NCBI GenBank assembly: GCA_023014365.1
Contig: JAEBUN010000024.1
Coordinates: 372,001 to 436,000, forward strand
Source: Lepiota brunneoincarnata
Taxonomy: Eukaryota; Basidiomycota; Agaricomycetes; Agaricales; Agaricaceae
DNA length: 64,000 bases
Direction: 5' to 3'
The translations under genes and the position numbers were made by a program. Under the pieces are notes generated by a model. The model searched no databases. It was not told the origin of the DNA and saw only the letters and a list, made by a program, of their open reading frames with translations. Positions 44,591-56,419 of this stretch are shown piece after piece (positions within the stretch are counted from its first letter, which is position 1; the number at the start of each line of letters is the position of its first letter).

Positions 44591-45656
44591 GACATGGTCC
44601 AGGACCATGCCTACTCCCAATCTAATGGAGTGGAGCTCTGCATCAGCAGCCCAGTCCAAGGAGTCCCTTGCAAACATGGTCTGCTTGGTGTGAGATGAGT
44701 GCTACAGTGCCTGTTACTCCCATGCCAGACTGAGCTTTACTCGCCATAGACACAGGTGGGGGCCTCCCCTATAGGTGGTGCACCCAGGGGCATGGGTTGG
44801 CGCACTAAGAGCCTCCTTAATTGGTGTGGCACTAAAGCCAGTGGGCCTGGACTTACATGAGGTGGTGCAAAAATGCAGGACCACCCCAAACTTGTTGCCC
44901 TCCCAACTAGGTAATCCCTGGGGTAGCAGGTTAGCACAGAAGGCCTTTGTAAAGGGTGTACAAGGCAGGCTAAACTCCGTCACTCACCCCACAGACTCAT
45001 GCTAGAACTACTGATGCGGTAACAACTTAAACTGATAAACCCAGATCTTACCCAGGATCGATTGATGGCAGATCTTGACCTCTTAAGCCAGTTTGCCATT
45101 CTCTGAACGAACTGCTATGGCCCAGTGGCTACCCAGGGTGCAACCCCCAGACCACCTTTCCATTACCCAGCAGCCGGTTCATGATTGAGATCCAGTTGCC
45201 CAGATCTGCGATAAGCACAGATCCCTGTATAACTATCCGGGCTTACCGTCTTGCAGGGGCCGCTACCAGGATGGAAGTCACAGTGTGAGAGCTGCCCTAC
45301 AGTATGGGTAATTCCCTAATAATGTCCTGCACCTGGCTGAGCTTTACTCGCTTGGAATGCAGGAGGGGGGTGGCCTGTCCTCTTGGTCAGCTTGTTCTCA
45401 CCTTGATGCCCCCTCTTACTGTCCCCTATCCTCTTGGTCCCTTGCGGGCATGCCCTCATTTTCAAGTGGGAGACTCCCTACTCATGAGAGGGTATTTGGG
45501 GGAAGCACACTCGTTACAGGTTTCATGAGAACTTGGTGAGGAGCACTGGTTGTCCCACTGCAAACCCACCCAGGATGTGCCCAGGGGGACTCCTAACCTG
45601 TTTTGATCAGCCAGGGATCCACTGACCCCAGCAGAGACTGTACAGAACTGCCAGCT
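44591..45656. other. Unassigned segment; short LINE-B piece then unknown sequence
   Basis: Bases ~44597-44645 match LINE-B RNase H on the minus strand. From ~44656 to 45656 I recognise no family. CTGAGCTTTACTCGC recurs near 44729 and 45339. There are no long open frames and no RNA gene. It immediately precedes a LINE-B 5' end, but two other 5'-complete LINE-B copies do not carry it, so it is not LINE-B leader. Confidence 0.5.
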
Positions 45657-45689
45657 CCATCACTTCTTGATCTGGTACCACCACCAGTG

Positions 45690-46568
45690 ACTTGCACAGC
45701 CACACCCACTTCACTCACTTGTCATCTCAGTACTGTGCTCCCCCACTGTTAGATCCGACTAGTGGTACTTGCATCCAAACATGTCCTCCTCAGCCTCACA
45801 ACAGGCAGTGTGAGGAGGGGCAGATTGTGGCAGATCCCACGGTTCAGGCCATGGTCCCCCCCCTACCCCCTCCACTGACCCACTGGATGTCCTGTCCCCT
45901 GGCTCCCCTAGGAGCCCTCTTCAAGAGCCTGCTAGCCGCTATGGTACAGCGGCAAGCATGCATGCAGCTGTTTCCCTGCCACGCAGGATGGCGGTTGACC
46001 TAGGTGGAGATGCCGTGGCAGGCTTGTCCTGTCTCCCACCTCTCTGCCTTCTCTAATGAGTCTTGGTCATCCTCCAAATGGCCATGCCATCCTTTGGACG
46101 AAGGGGGGAGGCCTCTTTGCCCCTCCAGCAATTTCTCCCCTGCGGATGGACTTGGACACCAAACCAGATGGTGACAGTCAGGCAGGACCACCTACAGGCA
46201 ATAGCAGAGTCATTCGAGCTTGCCATGGAGTACTTGGTAAAGCACACTGAGGTGTTGATGATGGGCCCCTCATGGGAGAAGGCCTGGCTCGCTTTTGATG
46301 GGCTCCTGTGGTGCACTGGGCGCTGCAGGTTCCTAGACTACTGGGCTGAAATGCGAGGGAGATGCTGAGTCGACCCTCCGTCAGTCCATCATCGACAGGA
46401 TGCACCCTTTTGGGAGGAACATCCCAGATGTCCCAGAGGTAGTTGGAGGTCCTGGCTGGGTTAAACCTGCTAGGGCTGCCCCCACCCTCCCAGCTGGCCA
46501 TAGCACTGGCCCCTATGGACATGGCCCCCGACTCCAATGCCACCTTGGCTGTGGCATCTGGAGGGGTC
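45690..46568 (+). pseudogene. LINE-B ORF1 N-terminal part, copy j
   Basis: Frames shift between segments 45692-46003, 46063-46368 and 46400-46568: CPPQPHNRQCEEGQIVADPT, DHLQAIAESFELAMEYLVKH, LMMGPSWEKAWLAFDGLLW, HPFGRNIPDVPEVVGGPGW. These match the ORF1 N-terminus of copies c and k. Confidence 0.75.
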
Positions 46569-47007
46569 TTTTTTTTTTTTTTAAAAAAATCAACAATTTA
46601 TAATGCGGTACTCAAATGCAGTCTGCGTGCACTAGCTATGTACAAGGCAACTAATACAGGGTATAACTACCACTAAAGGTAGGGAAGAGAGTCCCACTGA
46701 CTTGAAAGGCTACACTCTGTAAAGAAGTACGCATGGGTGAAGAGTTTGCTACCCTGACGGAAACTGGGGTGCAACAGATGAGGGGTGGATAGGGCCAACA
46801 GGTCCCCCCCCCAAAGGGGGTAGGGGTCAATTCCCCACAAATCCCTACACCTTGCAGACAGAGGCTCTAAGAGCATCAGGTCCCCCCCTTATCAGGGTAA
46901 TACATCAATTTGCAGTAAATCACTTCAGACCACCCAAAAGTGGCTGGTGAATAACCATAAACTCCTCGAGACCTTAGTCTGCGAGGGGGAACTAACCCAA
47001 AGGCCCT

Positions 47008-47361
47008 TGTGAGGGAGGAAACTTGCCTACGTGCAGAATCCATCCCTGCATCATATTTTCATTTAGGTATTTAAGTAGCACATTTGTACTTAGATACCTT
47101 AGCTCCCAATGACAAGGATGTCTCCACTGCCATAAGACCTCCAATAGGCTACAGCATAACCAGCCTGAAGTTTCTTTCCCTCAGTTTTGCTCTCTCTCTG
47201 TCTCTCTTTCTCTTGCTCTCTCAAGTTTCCCTACGATCCCTCACTCAACTGGAGTTGTACTTGTACCCAGTTTCACAAGGTCAGGAAGACGAGCCCGTGG
47301 TCATTTCGCCACCCACACCTTGCTCTTACAATTGTCTTGGAGGATGATTCTCTTTCCTATA
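47008..47361. mobile_element. 354 bp unclassified insertion in LINE-B 3'UTR
   Basis: It splits the LINE-B 3'UTR of copy k with CCCT on both sides (47004-47007, 47362-47365). It starts TGTGAGGGAGG, has TATTTAAG near 47069 and a CT-rich tract at ~47192-47222. A solo LTR of an unseen family is possible, but the right end (CCTATA) is not CA. Confidence 0.5.
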
Positions 47362-47371
47362 CCCTCCCCAG

Positions 47372-50300
47372 TTATTCCACCCCTTGGGGCTGGGATAGGA
47401 ATGCAAATGTGGAGGGATTGCATTTCAGAAAGCCCAGAAGGGCATCAAGGTCGCAGGGCAAGCCACCATGTTGCATATACTTTGGACATGAAGTGAGAAT
47501 GTGAGTCTGGGTTTCAAGCTGTAGCCCACAAGGACAGGAGTGATCCTCCTGGGGGTAGAATCTAGCACGGTACTCCCCTATAGGGGCGTGACTGAGTATG
47601 GTGTGGGCTGCCTGCACTGTGCTAGCAACAGACATCCAAGGACTGATTTCTCAGAGTCAGGTACCTCCGGAGAGGTACGAGGGTTGTAGAGGCTTCCTGA
47701 GGGAGTCCAACAGGGGGAGGAAATTCCTACCCTGATACAAGGGTGAGTGAAACATGTTCACCCACTTGTCAATACACCCCCTCATGACCTCAGCCCAGAG
47801 GGAGTCGATGGTAGTTGCCAGGCAAACACCCAGCAAGACACACAGCTCTTTTGCCATTGCAACAGCATCGGAGTGAAGTTCTGCAACAGAGCCTGAGGGC
47901 ACCTGCCAGAAGGTAATGGTCCACTGGGCCTTAGCAGACAGCCAGCGATCCAGAGTCCAGCACACCTCCAGGGAATGAGCCTGACTGGCATGCACAGAAG
48001 GATCCACAGCTCTGCAGGCGGAGCCTGCGGAGCTGGTGTAAATAAAGATGTGATCGGTTTTGCCACAGTCCAGGACCATGCCTACTCCCAATTGAATGGA
48101 GTGGAGCTCCGCATCAGTGAGCAGAACCCTCCCTGCGGCCTGCCTGGCCTGCCTGACCAAGCGCCCACCTGCAAACACCCAAGCTGCTGAAACAGCCTAT
48201 AGTCTCCCACACGGCAACCAGTAGGCACCAGCCGCTATGCAGGCAGACGATGGGTTGGCCTGCACCCTCTGAATGGAGGCGTACAGTCCATCAAGATGCC
48301 ATTGCTTTGAATCCCCCTCTGGATCAATGGTGTAAAGCCTAAACTTGATCCGCTCTGAGAAGTGGTCCAAGAGATGGAGACCTGGCCTGTTCTTGTCCAT
48401 GAATGGGCTGAATGGTTCAGTAAGCTGTGGAAGCACGTTCTGTACCTTTATAAGGGCACTTTTTACCTTGGGCTGAAGCACCAGGGTGAAAGACAAAATG
48501 GAGCGAGGGTGTGCCAGGGAGCTCCCTCTGAACTCATGGCCCAGCAAGGGCTGAAGCAGATGATTCACTGCAAGGGTAGCGACCCAGAATATCGTTTGGG
48601 AAGCCAACTTCTTGAGATGCAACCGGAAGGGCAGAAGGCCCACAAGGGCCTCTGCCCCCCCCAGAGGGGGATGTGCAAAATGCACCGATGATCCAATTAG
48701 CAGCACGCTGCTGCATGGAGTTGAACATCTTGAGGATTCCTTTGTTACAGAAACCCTCGTGATACCACATGGGGAACCCATATGTGGCAATAGGAACCAC
48801 GCAGGACTGGTAGAGGAGGTGCTTCTGATCAGGAAGCAGCCCCTGGGTTGAATTACCAAGGATCCCCATTGCCCCAACTGTGTAGAATGCCTTGGTAGAA
48901 TAGTAGCATATGTGCTCGTGGAAGGTGAGAGTGCAATCAAAATAGAAATCCAAGTACTGCCAAAACAGCTTGGGTCTCAAAGGGGTATCCCCTGTATATG
49001 GATGGAAGCCCAGGTCAATGGGCGGATTGGCATCCCTCGGGTTATGAGAGAAATGGAACACCTTAGACTTGGTGTGCTCAAGCGTGAGGCCAAAAGAATC
49101 AAAGAGCCCATGCATGCAGCGGTACACCACCTGCAGGGCAGAAACATTGTCCTCCCAAGTCTTGATCTGGACTATAAGGGTCCCATCATCCACATACAAG
49201 AGCATGTCGACATCGAGGCCAGGGGTCCTCTGGTAGTACAGGTACACCAGGGGAGCGAGATACAAGGTGGACAAGACCGGTGACAGAGCAGAGCCCTGCC
49301 CCATGCCCACATCCGCTCACTTAGGGCTGGACCGGAAGGAGTTCCACAGATATGTGGTAGACCTCCTGACCAAGTAAGAGCCAAAGAATCGCACCAGCTC
49401 TGGCATGAGCCCTGACCATGACAGCACTGCCAGAATCATATCATGATTCAGTGAAGGAAAGAACTGAGCGATGTCAAAAGTGACAATGCTCGTCTGTAGC
49501 CCCCAAGCCCATCCCGCATGAACGAGATGGGTGAGGATCAACCCAGCATCCTCAGTGGACTTCTGGTGGATACCACCAACCTGGTTGGGATGAAACACCC
49601 CCCACTTGACACAGTCAAATTGGAGGTGGTTGGAGATCATCTTCTCCACAAGCTTGCCCAGCATGTTTAACAGCAGGATCGGCCGGAAGGCCTTGGGCAT
49701 AGAGTAAGAGGGCTTCCCCAGCTTAGGTATGACCATGTAATGTGGTCAGGCCCAGGAGCAGACCTCTTTGCACAAGAACGCAGAGCGTCCTTGAGCTCCA
49801 GGGTCGAGAATGGGTACCACACCCTCTCCACCTGCACAGGAAGAGCATCCAATACAGAGGGATCCACAGCGTGGCCAGAGGCCACATTGTAGGTCCCATG
49901 AAGGGCATCCCAAAGGGAGTCCATATTGTGATATGGCACTCCATTGTGCTGAATCACATCACATGCAGGGAGCTTGTGCTGTTTAACCCAGGCCATGAGG
50001 TCCCAGGGGCACTTGTTCACAGAGGCAATCTCCTTGATCTTCTCATTGAAGAACTTGCATTTGATGACCTTAACAACCTATCAGAACTCGAACTAGGTGT
50101 CTCCCAAAGGAGCCGCTCAGTATGCCTGAATGGCAGCAGTACACTCATCATTCCACCTGTCATATCCATGCCAACTCAGAGTCTAATCATTTAAACTTCG
50201 GCTTCTCGACTCCACGTGTGTTCCACACAATAACCCTCTGCCCTCCGACTCGGCCCCAACCTGCTCCGACCACAACCCACTGCCCCGATCACGCGACCAC

Positions 50301-51778
50301 CTCCACACGTGCCGTGGTCACCTGACCCTCAGTGTCTCATACCCCCATCTCCATTTCCCGTCCATAGTCAAGATACGTTATTAGTCTCCATACCTGTACC
50401 CATTTCCATTCCATTTGTAATCTGTTCGTAATCCGTTTGTAACTAGATCGGTCTCCGCTTCGCTCCGCATGTAGTCAGTACGAGTCATAGTTCGTAAGGC
50501 CAGTAGTATATATACCGTAGGTACTTGGCTTGTACTCCTCAGTCTGATAATCAAATTGAGCAGCGGACCAGCTCCCTGTTCTCTATCCTCTCCTCTCTTC
50601 TGCCTTGCTCCGCTTTGGCCCCGACTTCCTGAAATACGGACTAGGACAGTAGGAGGGCACAGCACATATGCTGAGGCTGCAAGTCCAACCCCCCGCCCGA
50701 CGTACTCCGCCTCGGTCCCGAAGTCTACGTACTGACTTTGCCCTGTCCCCCGGTTACCTTATATCAAGGATACCACCCCAACCCTCCGCTTCGGTCCTGA
50801 CCCGCACCGGCTCTAACACCACCACAGATTAGAGCGCCCCACAATGAACACCTCCTCAGAGAAGGCATCCCAAGCCTGGGAGATGATATGGGCCACAGCT
50901 GAAGCTGTGGACTCCACCTCTGCAGGGGTGTCCAAGGGCAACTGCAGAGCAGCCAGCCCCTCACATATCTGCACCACAAACTTTGACTCCTCATCACTAT
51001 CAGGCTTCAGAACTTGATGGATCACACCAGTCATAAAGCAAGTGGCTGGAAGAACCAGAGTTAGAGGAGCGTGGTCCAAAGGACCGCACTTCTTGAGATT
51101 GATCAGGGGCTTGAGATCCGGATCTTGGGCCATCAGGAGGAAGACGAGATCAATCACTGATGGTGATAGATTTGCATCATGTGGGAAGTGAGTTGGGCCT
51201 GGTACTGCTGGTAATGCCAAATCAATTCCCAGATCCATCCCAACCTCCAGAAGAGATTGGGCGATCCCCAGATGTGAGACCTGATTAGGATCCCACCGCT
51301 CTGAGTGGCAATTGAAGTTGCCTGCCATGTATGTCATGGTGGGCAGGGAGTCCACCAGCCTCCTGAGGGCCAGAATGGCAGTGTGCCGGTCATTGGAATA
51401 GACGTTCATAAGGTTATAGGTGTGTCCCCCTTGCCACATGGATACAACCATAATGTCTTGGTGGTCGACCAAGTCCCTGCAAAGGGACAGCCACAACAAC
51501 TTCAGCCTTGAGTGGACATAAGCCAGCACTTGTGGGGACGAATCACCCAGCTGAGGATTCCAAATGCAAGTCCACTCCGGATGGAGTGAAGTGCCTACAA
51601 CGCCCTCACCATCCTTACAAACAGTAGAGGGAGCCTTACAGAGGTTTTGCCAAGGGGGTTCTTGCACGAACAGGACGTCAAAGTCATCTTTATACAACTT
51701 GAGATAATTGTCCAACAAAATGTAATTACGATTTACATTCTGAGACCATATGCATAACTCATTCTGGAACCTAGGCAT
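47372..51778 (-). pseudogene. LINE-B ORF2, copy k (EN-RT-RNase H-CCHC)
   Basis: MPRFQNELCIWSQNVNRNYI at 51778. The endonuclease reads FVQEPPWQNL, MAGNFNCHSERWDPN (Asp to Asn at 51317-51319), VIDLVFLLMAQDPDL and DHAPLTLVLP. The solo LTR 50158-50818 separates it from RT. RT: KAFRPILLLNMLGKLVEKMI, TFDIAQFFPSLNHDMI, GMGQGSALSPVLS and an intact YVDDGTLIVQ near 49190. RNase H reads LLTDAELHSIQLGVGMVL and FIYTSSAGSACRAVDPS. The end is HAPIGEYRARFYPQEDHSCP, CGLQLETQTHILTSC. It has the fewest frame breaks of any LINE-B copy and keeps RT Asp residues, but it lacks the endonuclease Asp. Confidence 0.88.
50158..50818 (+). mobile_element. Solo LTR of the Gypsy-1 family (661 bp), TSD CCACC
   Basis: Plus strand TGTCATATCC to CTCTAACA. 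CCACC is duplicated at 50153-50157 and 50819-50823. It sits in ORF2 of LINE-B copy k in the opposite orientation to the other solo LTRs. TATATATAC and CAGTCTGATAATC lie near 50510-50552. Confidence 0.95.
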
Positions 51779-54600
51779 TACTCCTAGATTGAGTTAGCGG
51801 GACCCTGGAGGTGGCAGCCAAGCCACATACCTCCTGATATCTCTTCTTGGCCCAACTGTCTTCAAAATGCTTGCGCCAGAAAGGGCATTTCTTGTCGTGG
51901 GCAGCATGGGGGCCACCACAGTTCCTACAACAGGGCTGATGAGGGCACTCTGTGCCCTCAGCAGTACTGGCGACCAGTGGGTTCACATTGGGGCGGGCCT
52001 TACAGCACCCTGCCATCAATCTATGGTTCTCCTCACTATGTGGCTCAGAGCAGATGGGGCAAGTCAGGAACCTCACCCTGCAGACATTAGTCGAGTGTCC
52101 CCACTGCCAGCAACAGTGGCAAAGAGATGTCCCAACCCACTGGGAGGCCACACTTATAGGGCAAGTGCAGGGCCCAATGGCCAATGACCTTCCAATCATC
52201 GACTTGGAGAAGGACCTGGTCTGTGAGTCCCAGATTTCAAATTAGACAGTCATGGTGTCTGATTTATCAGAGTTCCTCCTGACCTGAGGCAGGCCCTGGA
52301 GGTTCTGAAAGCCTCGATGTGATGATTGTTGCATGATGTTCTTGATCCACTGACTGGTAATCTGGGACCCATCAGGTACAAAGAAGGGATGTCTGACACT
52401 TTCATGTGTTAGAGCCGGTGCGGGTTGGGACCGAGGCGGAGGGTCGGGGTGGTAACCTTGATATAAGGTAACTGGGGGACAGGGCAAAGTCAGTACATAG
52501 ACTTCAGGACCGAGGTGGAGTACGTTGGGCGGGGGGTTGGACTTGTGGCCTCAGCGTATGTGCTGTGCCCTCCTACCATCCTAGTCCGTATTTCAGGAAG
52601 TCGGGGCCGAGGCAGAGCGAGGCAAAAGAGAGGAGAGGATAGAGAACAGGGAGCTGGTCCGCTGCTCGATTCGATTATCAGACTGAGGAGTACAAGCCAA
52701 GTACCTACAGTATATATACTACTGGCCTTACGAACTATGACTCGTACTGATTATGTGCGGAGCGAAGCGGAGGCCGATATAGTTACAAACGGATTACGAA
52801 CAGATTACGAATGGAATGGAAACCGGTACAGGTATGGAGACCAATAACGTATCTTGACTACGGATGGGAAATGGAGACTGGAACTAGAGACACCGAGGGT
52901 CAGGTGACCACAGCACGTGTGGAGGTGGTCGTGTGATCGGGGCAGTGGGTTGCGGTCGGAGCAAGTCGGGGCCGAGTCGGAGGGCAGAGGGTTGTTGTGT
53001 GGAGCACACATGGAATCGAGAAGCCGAAGTTTAAGTGATTAGACTCTGAGTTGGCATGGATATGACATCATGAAGGACTTGGAGGAGGGGACCATCGCCA
53101 TAGGCTTCAAACCCACTGGGAAGAACCAGGAGGCCCAGTCCTGGATCATGTTGAGATCTGCAGTAGATGCGACTGGGTCAGTCCCAAGGGATAGGCCATC
53201 GTATGCCAGGGAGGTGGATGTGATGTTAAGAGAGGACTTCATGTTGATGAGGGCTCTGTTAGCTCCTGCAACAACCTGAGACAAATCCTTGATTGGGGCC
53301 TGGGGCCCACAAACAGGATAATGACCTGGCACCTTGTGGGGCCAGAGGTAGTGTTGCAAGGCCTCTTGTGGGGCCTCCCAGACAAGGGAGTGGGGAACCC
53401 CCCTCCAACAGTGTGGAGGATATCTGCAGAGGAGAGGTGGGGGAAGGCCCTCACCATAGCAGTGATAGCTTCCACGACCTTGGTATCACCATCCCTTGAG
53501 ACCAGGGGGGCGGCGGCCACCTGAGTGAAGGAGCACTTAACACCCCTGGGCTTGGTGGAGAGATTGACCTTCGGTGGCAGTGGGAATGCCATCTGTACGT
53601 AGGACATGCCTGCCTGTGACAGGCCAGGACCCACTGGGTTTGGCAGCAGCACTGGGGGAGGGGGGGCCTTGCCCTTGCCCTTGGACCTGGAGGATTTGGC
53701 CCCCCCAGATGCCGCAGCTGAGGTGGCATTGGAGTTGGGGGCTGTATCCATGGGGGCTGGCACTATGGCCAGCCAGGAGGGTGGGGCAGCCTCAGCAGGT
53801 TTGACCTAGCTGGGACCTCCAACTACCTCTGGGATGTCCAGGATGTCCCTCCCAAAAGGGCACATCCCATTGATAATGGCCTGATGGAGGGTTGGTTTGC
53901 CACCCCCATCGCACTTCAGGCCATAATCCAGGAACCTGCTATACCCAGTGCACCACAGGAAATCCTCAAAAGCGAGCCAGGCCCTCTCCCATGAGGGGCC
54001 CACCATCAGCACCCTGGTGTGCTTGACAAAGTACTCCATGGCAAGCTTGAGCAACTCCGCTATCGCCTGCAGGTGATCCGCTTGACTGTCACTATCCGGG
54101 TCGCTGTCCAGGTCAACCTGCAGGGGGAAAATTGCAGGGGGGGCAAAGAGGGGTCTTCCCCCCTCATCCTGAGGGATGGCACAGCCACTTGGAAGATGAC
54201 TGAGACTTGTTAGAGAAGGTGGAGAGGTGGGAGACAGGATGAGCCTGCCATGGCATCTCCACTGGGTTGACAGCCATCCCACAAGGTGGGGAAACCGCAG
54301 CATGCATGCTTGCCGCTGTACTGTAATGGCTAGTGGGCTCTTGAAGAGGGCTCCTAGGGGAGCTGGGGGACAGGACATCCAATGGGTCGGTGGAGGGGGT
54401 AGGGGGGGGGCTACGGCCTGAACTGTGGGATCTGCCATGATCCACCCCTCCTTGCACTGCCTGTTGTGAGGCTGAGGAGGACATGTATGGTTGCAAGTAC
54501 TACTGGATGGATCCAACAGCAGGGGTGCACAGGACAAGAGGTAAAGCGTCAAGGTGGGTGTGGCTGTGCATGTTGCTGGTGGTAGTACCAGATCAAGAAG
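51771..54600 (-). pseudogene. LINE-B ORF1, copy k
   Basis: The N-terminus (54600-53806) has an almost unbroken frame: CPPQPHNRQCKEGWIMADPT, SDSQADHLQAIAELLKLAME, LMVGPSWERAWLAFEDFL, MCPFGRDILDIPEVVGGP. The middle (53763-53239) reads KSSRSKGKGKAPPPPVLLP and ADILHTVGGG. The solo LTR 52407-53067 cuts at SFM | KVSD. The C-terminal knuckles (52199-51771) read CHCCWQWGHSTNVC, CPICSEPHSEENHRLMAGCC and CRNCGGPHAAHDKKCPFW. One stop lies near 53806 and one near 52244. This is the best template for the LINE-B ORF1 domain order. Confidence 0.83.
52407..53067 (-). mobile_element. Solo LTR of the Gypsy-1 family (661 bp), TSD TCATG
   Basis: Plus strand TGTTAGAGCC to GGATATGACA, with TCATG at 52402-52406 and 53068-53072. 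It is inserted in ORF1 of LINE-B copy k. Confidence 0.95.
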
Positions 54601-54604
54601 CAAT

Positions 54605-55883
54605 GCATCTGGAGGGGTCAAATCCTCCAGGTCCAAGGGTAAGGGCAGAGCCCCCCCTCCCCCAGCGCTGCTGCCTAACCCTGTGGGTCCAGGCCCAGTC
54701 ACAAGCAGGCATGTCCCACGCACGGATGGCATTCCCGCCACCACCTAGGGTCAATCTCTCCACCAAGCCCAAGGGTGCTAAGTGCTTGTTCGCTCAGGTG
54801 GCTGCCGCCCCCCCTGGTCTCAAGGGATGGCAATACTAAGGTTGCAGAAGCTATTGCTGTTATGGCAAGGGCCTTCCCCCACCTTTCCCCTGCAGACATC
54901 CTCCACACTGTTGGAAGGAGGTCCCCCACTCTGTCGTCTGGGAGGTCCCATAAGAGGCCTCACAACACCAGCTCTGGCCCCATGAGGTGCCAGGTTATCA
55001 TCCTGTTTGTAGGTCCCAGACCCCCAGTCAAGGATTTGTCTCAGGTTGTCGCAGGAGCTAACTGAGCCCTGCTCAATGTGAAGTCCTCTCTCAATGTCAC
55101 ATTTGCCTCCCTGGTGTATGATGGCCTCTTGCTTGCGAACTGACCCAGTTGCGTCCACTGCAGATCTCAACATGATCCAGGACTGGGCCTCCCAGTTCTT
55201 CCTGGCAGGATTGAAGCCTACAGCAATGGTCCCCTCCTCCAAGTCCTTCATGAAAGTGTCGGACATCCCTTTCTTTGCCCCTGATGGGTCGCGCATTACC
55301 AGTCAGTAGATCGAGAACATCATGCGATAGTCGTCACATCGAGGCTTTCAAAACCTCCAGGGCCTGCCCTAGGTCAGGAGAAACTCCAACAAATCAGACA
55401 CTGCGACTGTCTGATTCAAAATCTGGGACTCACAGACCAGGTCCTCCTCCAAGTTCGATGATCAGAAGGTCATTGGCCATGTTGGGCCCTGCACTTGCCC
55501 TATAAGTGCAGGCTTCCCAGCAGGTTGGGACATCTCTCTGCCATCATTGCTGGCAGTGGGGATACCCAACTAATGTCTGTAGGGTGAGGTTCCTGACCTG
55601 CCCCATCTGCTCTGAGCCACATAGTGAGGAGAACCATAGGTTGATGGTGGGGTGCTGCAAGGCCTGCCCCAACATGAACCCACTGGTCGCTGGTACTGCT
55701 GAGGGCACTCTGTGCCCTCACCAGCCCTGTTGTAGGAACTGTGGCAGCCCCCATGCTGCACATGACAAGAAATGCCCTTTCTGGTGCAAGTGTTTTGAGG
55801 ACAGTTGGGCCAAGAAGAGATATCAGGAGGTACACAGTTCTCCTACCACCCCCAGGGTCCCACTAACTTCGATCTAGATTAAT
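54605..55883 (+). pseudogene. LINE-B ORF1 C-terminal part, copy j
   Basis: Continues after the nested copy with KSSRSKGKGRAPPPPALLP, then ADILHTVGRRSPTLSSG, STADLNMIQDWASQFFLAGL, KVSDIPFFAPDGSRITSQ. The knuckle region (55506-55860) has VGTSLCHHCWQWGYPTNVCR, CPICSEPHSEENHRLMVGCC, CRNCGSPHAAHDKKCPFWC. Several stops. It ends at the copia-2 border before ORF2. Confidence 0.75.
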
Positions 55884-56323
55884 GGCTACTTTAACTCTCA
55901 GTGACACCTGATGCAGTTTGTAACTCATTCACTTGTTGAACCTGAGTTTAAAGTCAAATACGGATCAGTGCCATCACAATGTGTATCCCCTAGTGCACAG
56001 AGCTCAAGTTGATCATACACATCACGTGATCGTATTCAATGTTGTGTTCAATAATTTTAGTGTATTTGAGGAAGCCGGCCCAATTGATCCTGGATTGTAT
56101 CAACTGTGAAAAGGTATTTTTTACTGGTTAACTTGACTCTCCCTGTCACTTAATAGGCATTTTGGCTAGTCTAAGGTCCATCCTGTCAAAAATGGACACA
56201 AAGGTGTGAAACTCAGTGTCCACTATAATTGCATCCCAAAGGGAGAGGTGTACATAACAACTAATTACTTATATATCATAATTGTTACTAACTAATAAGT
56301 GATCTGTCACTTTATTTAACACA
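55884..56323 (-). repeat. Putative Copia-2 3' LTR
   Basis: On the minus strand a purine tract GATCAGGGGGT is followed by TGTGTTAAATAAAGTG, a plausible LTR start at 56323. The far end is placed at the LINE-B border (~55884) and cannot be confirmed because the partner LTR is outside the window. No gene is seen in this stretch. Confidence 0.55.
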
Positions 56324-56419
56324 ACCCCCTGATCCACTCCACAACTTCACTTATCCAACTTCCTATTCCATCATTTCCTTAAACCTATACATTAGATCAC
56401 AGAACTTCTCCACCTTGAC

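Larger units (their letters stand above)
46569..54604 (-). mobile_element. LINE-B copy k: full-length (~6.3 kb without inserts), TSD 15 bp
   Basis: Poly(T) 46569-46582, tail, 3'UTR, ORF2 (51778-47372), ORF1 (~54600-51771) and a 5' end at 54604 (sense ATTGCTTCTTGATCTGG). GCATCTGGAGGGGTC is repeated on both sides, so this copy shows the true element ends. Later insertions: 354 bp at 47008-47361, solo LTRs at 50158-50818 and 52407-53067. Confidence 0.92.
45657..55883 (+). mobile_element. LINE-B copy j: 5' end and ORF1, split by full-length LINE-B copy k
   Basis: The 5' end ATCACTTCTTGATCTGG is at 45657. ORF1 runs to 46568, resumes at 54605 after copy k, and ends at ~55875 near the ORF2 start. 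The duplication GCATCTGGAGGGGTC (46554-46568 and 54605-54619) proves the nesting. Everything downstream of ORF1 is replaced by the copia-2 LTR region. Confidence 0.87.

Noticed and set aside
44656..45656. LINE-B 5' leader
   Set aside because: Copies k and c begin at the same site without this sequence, and copy k has an exact target duplication there.
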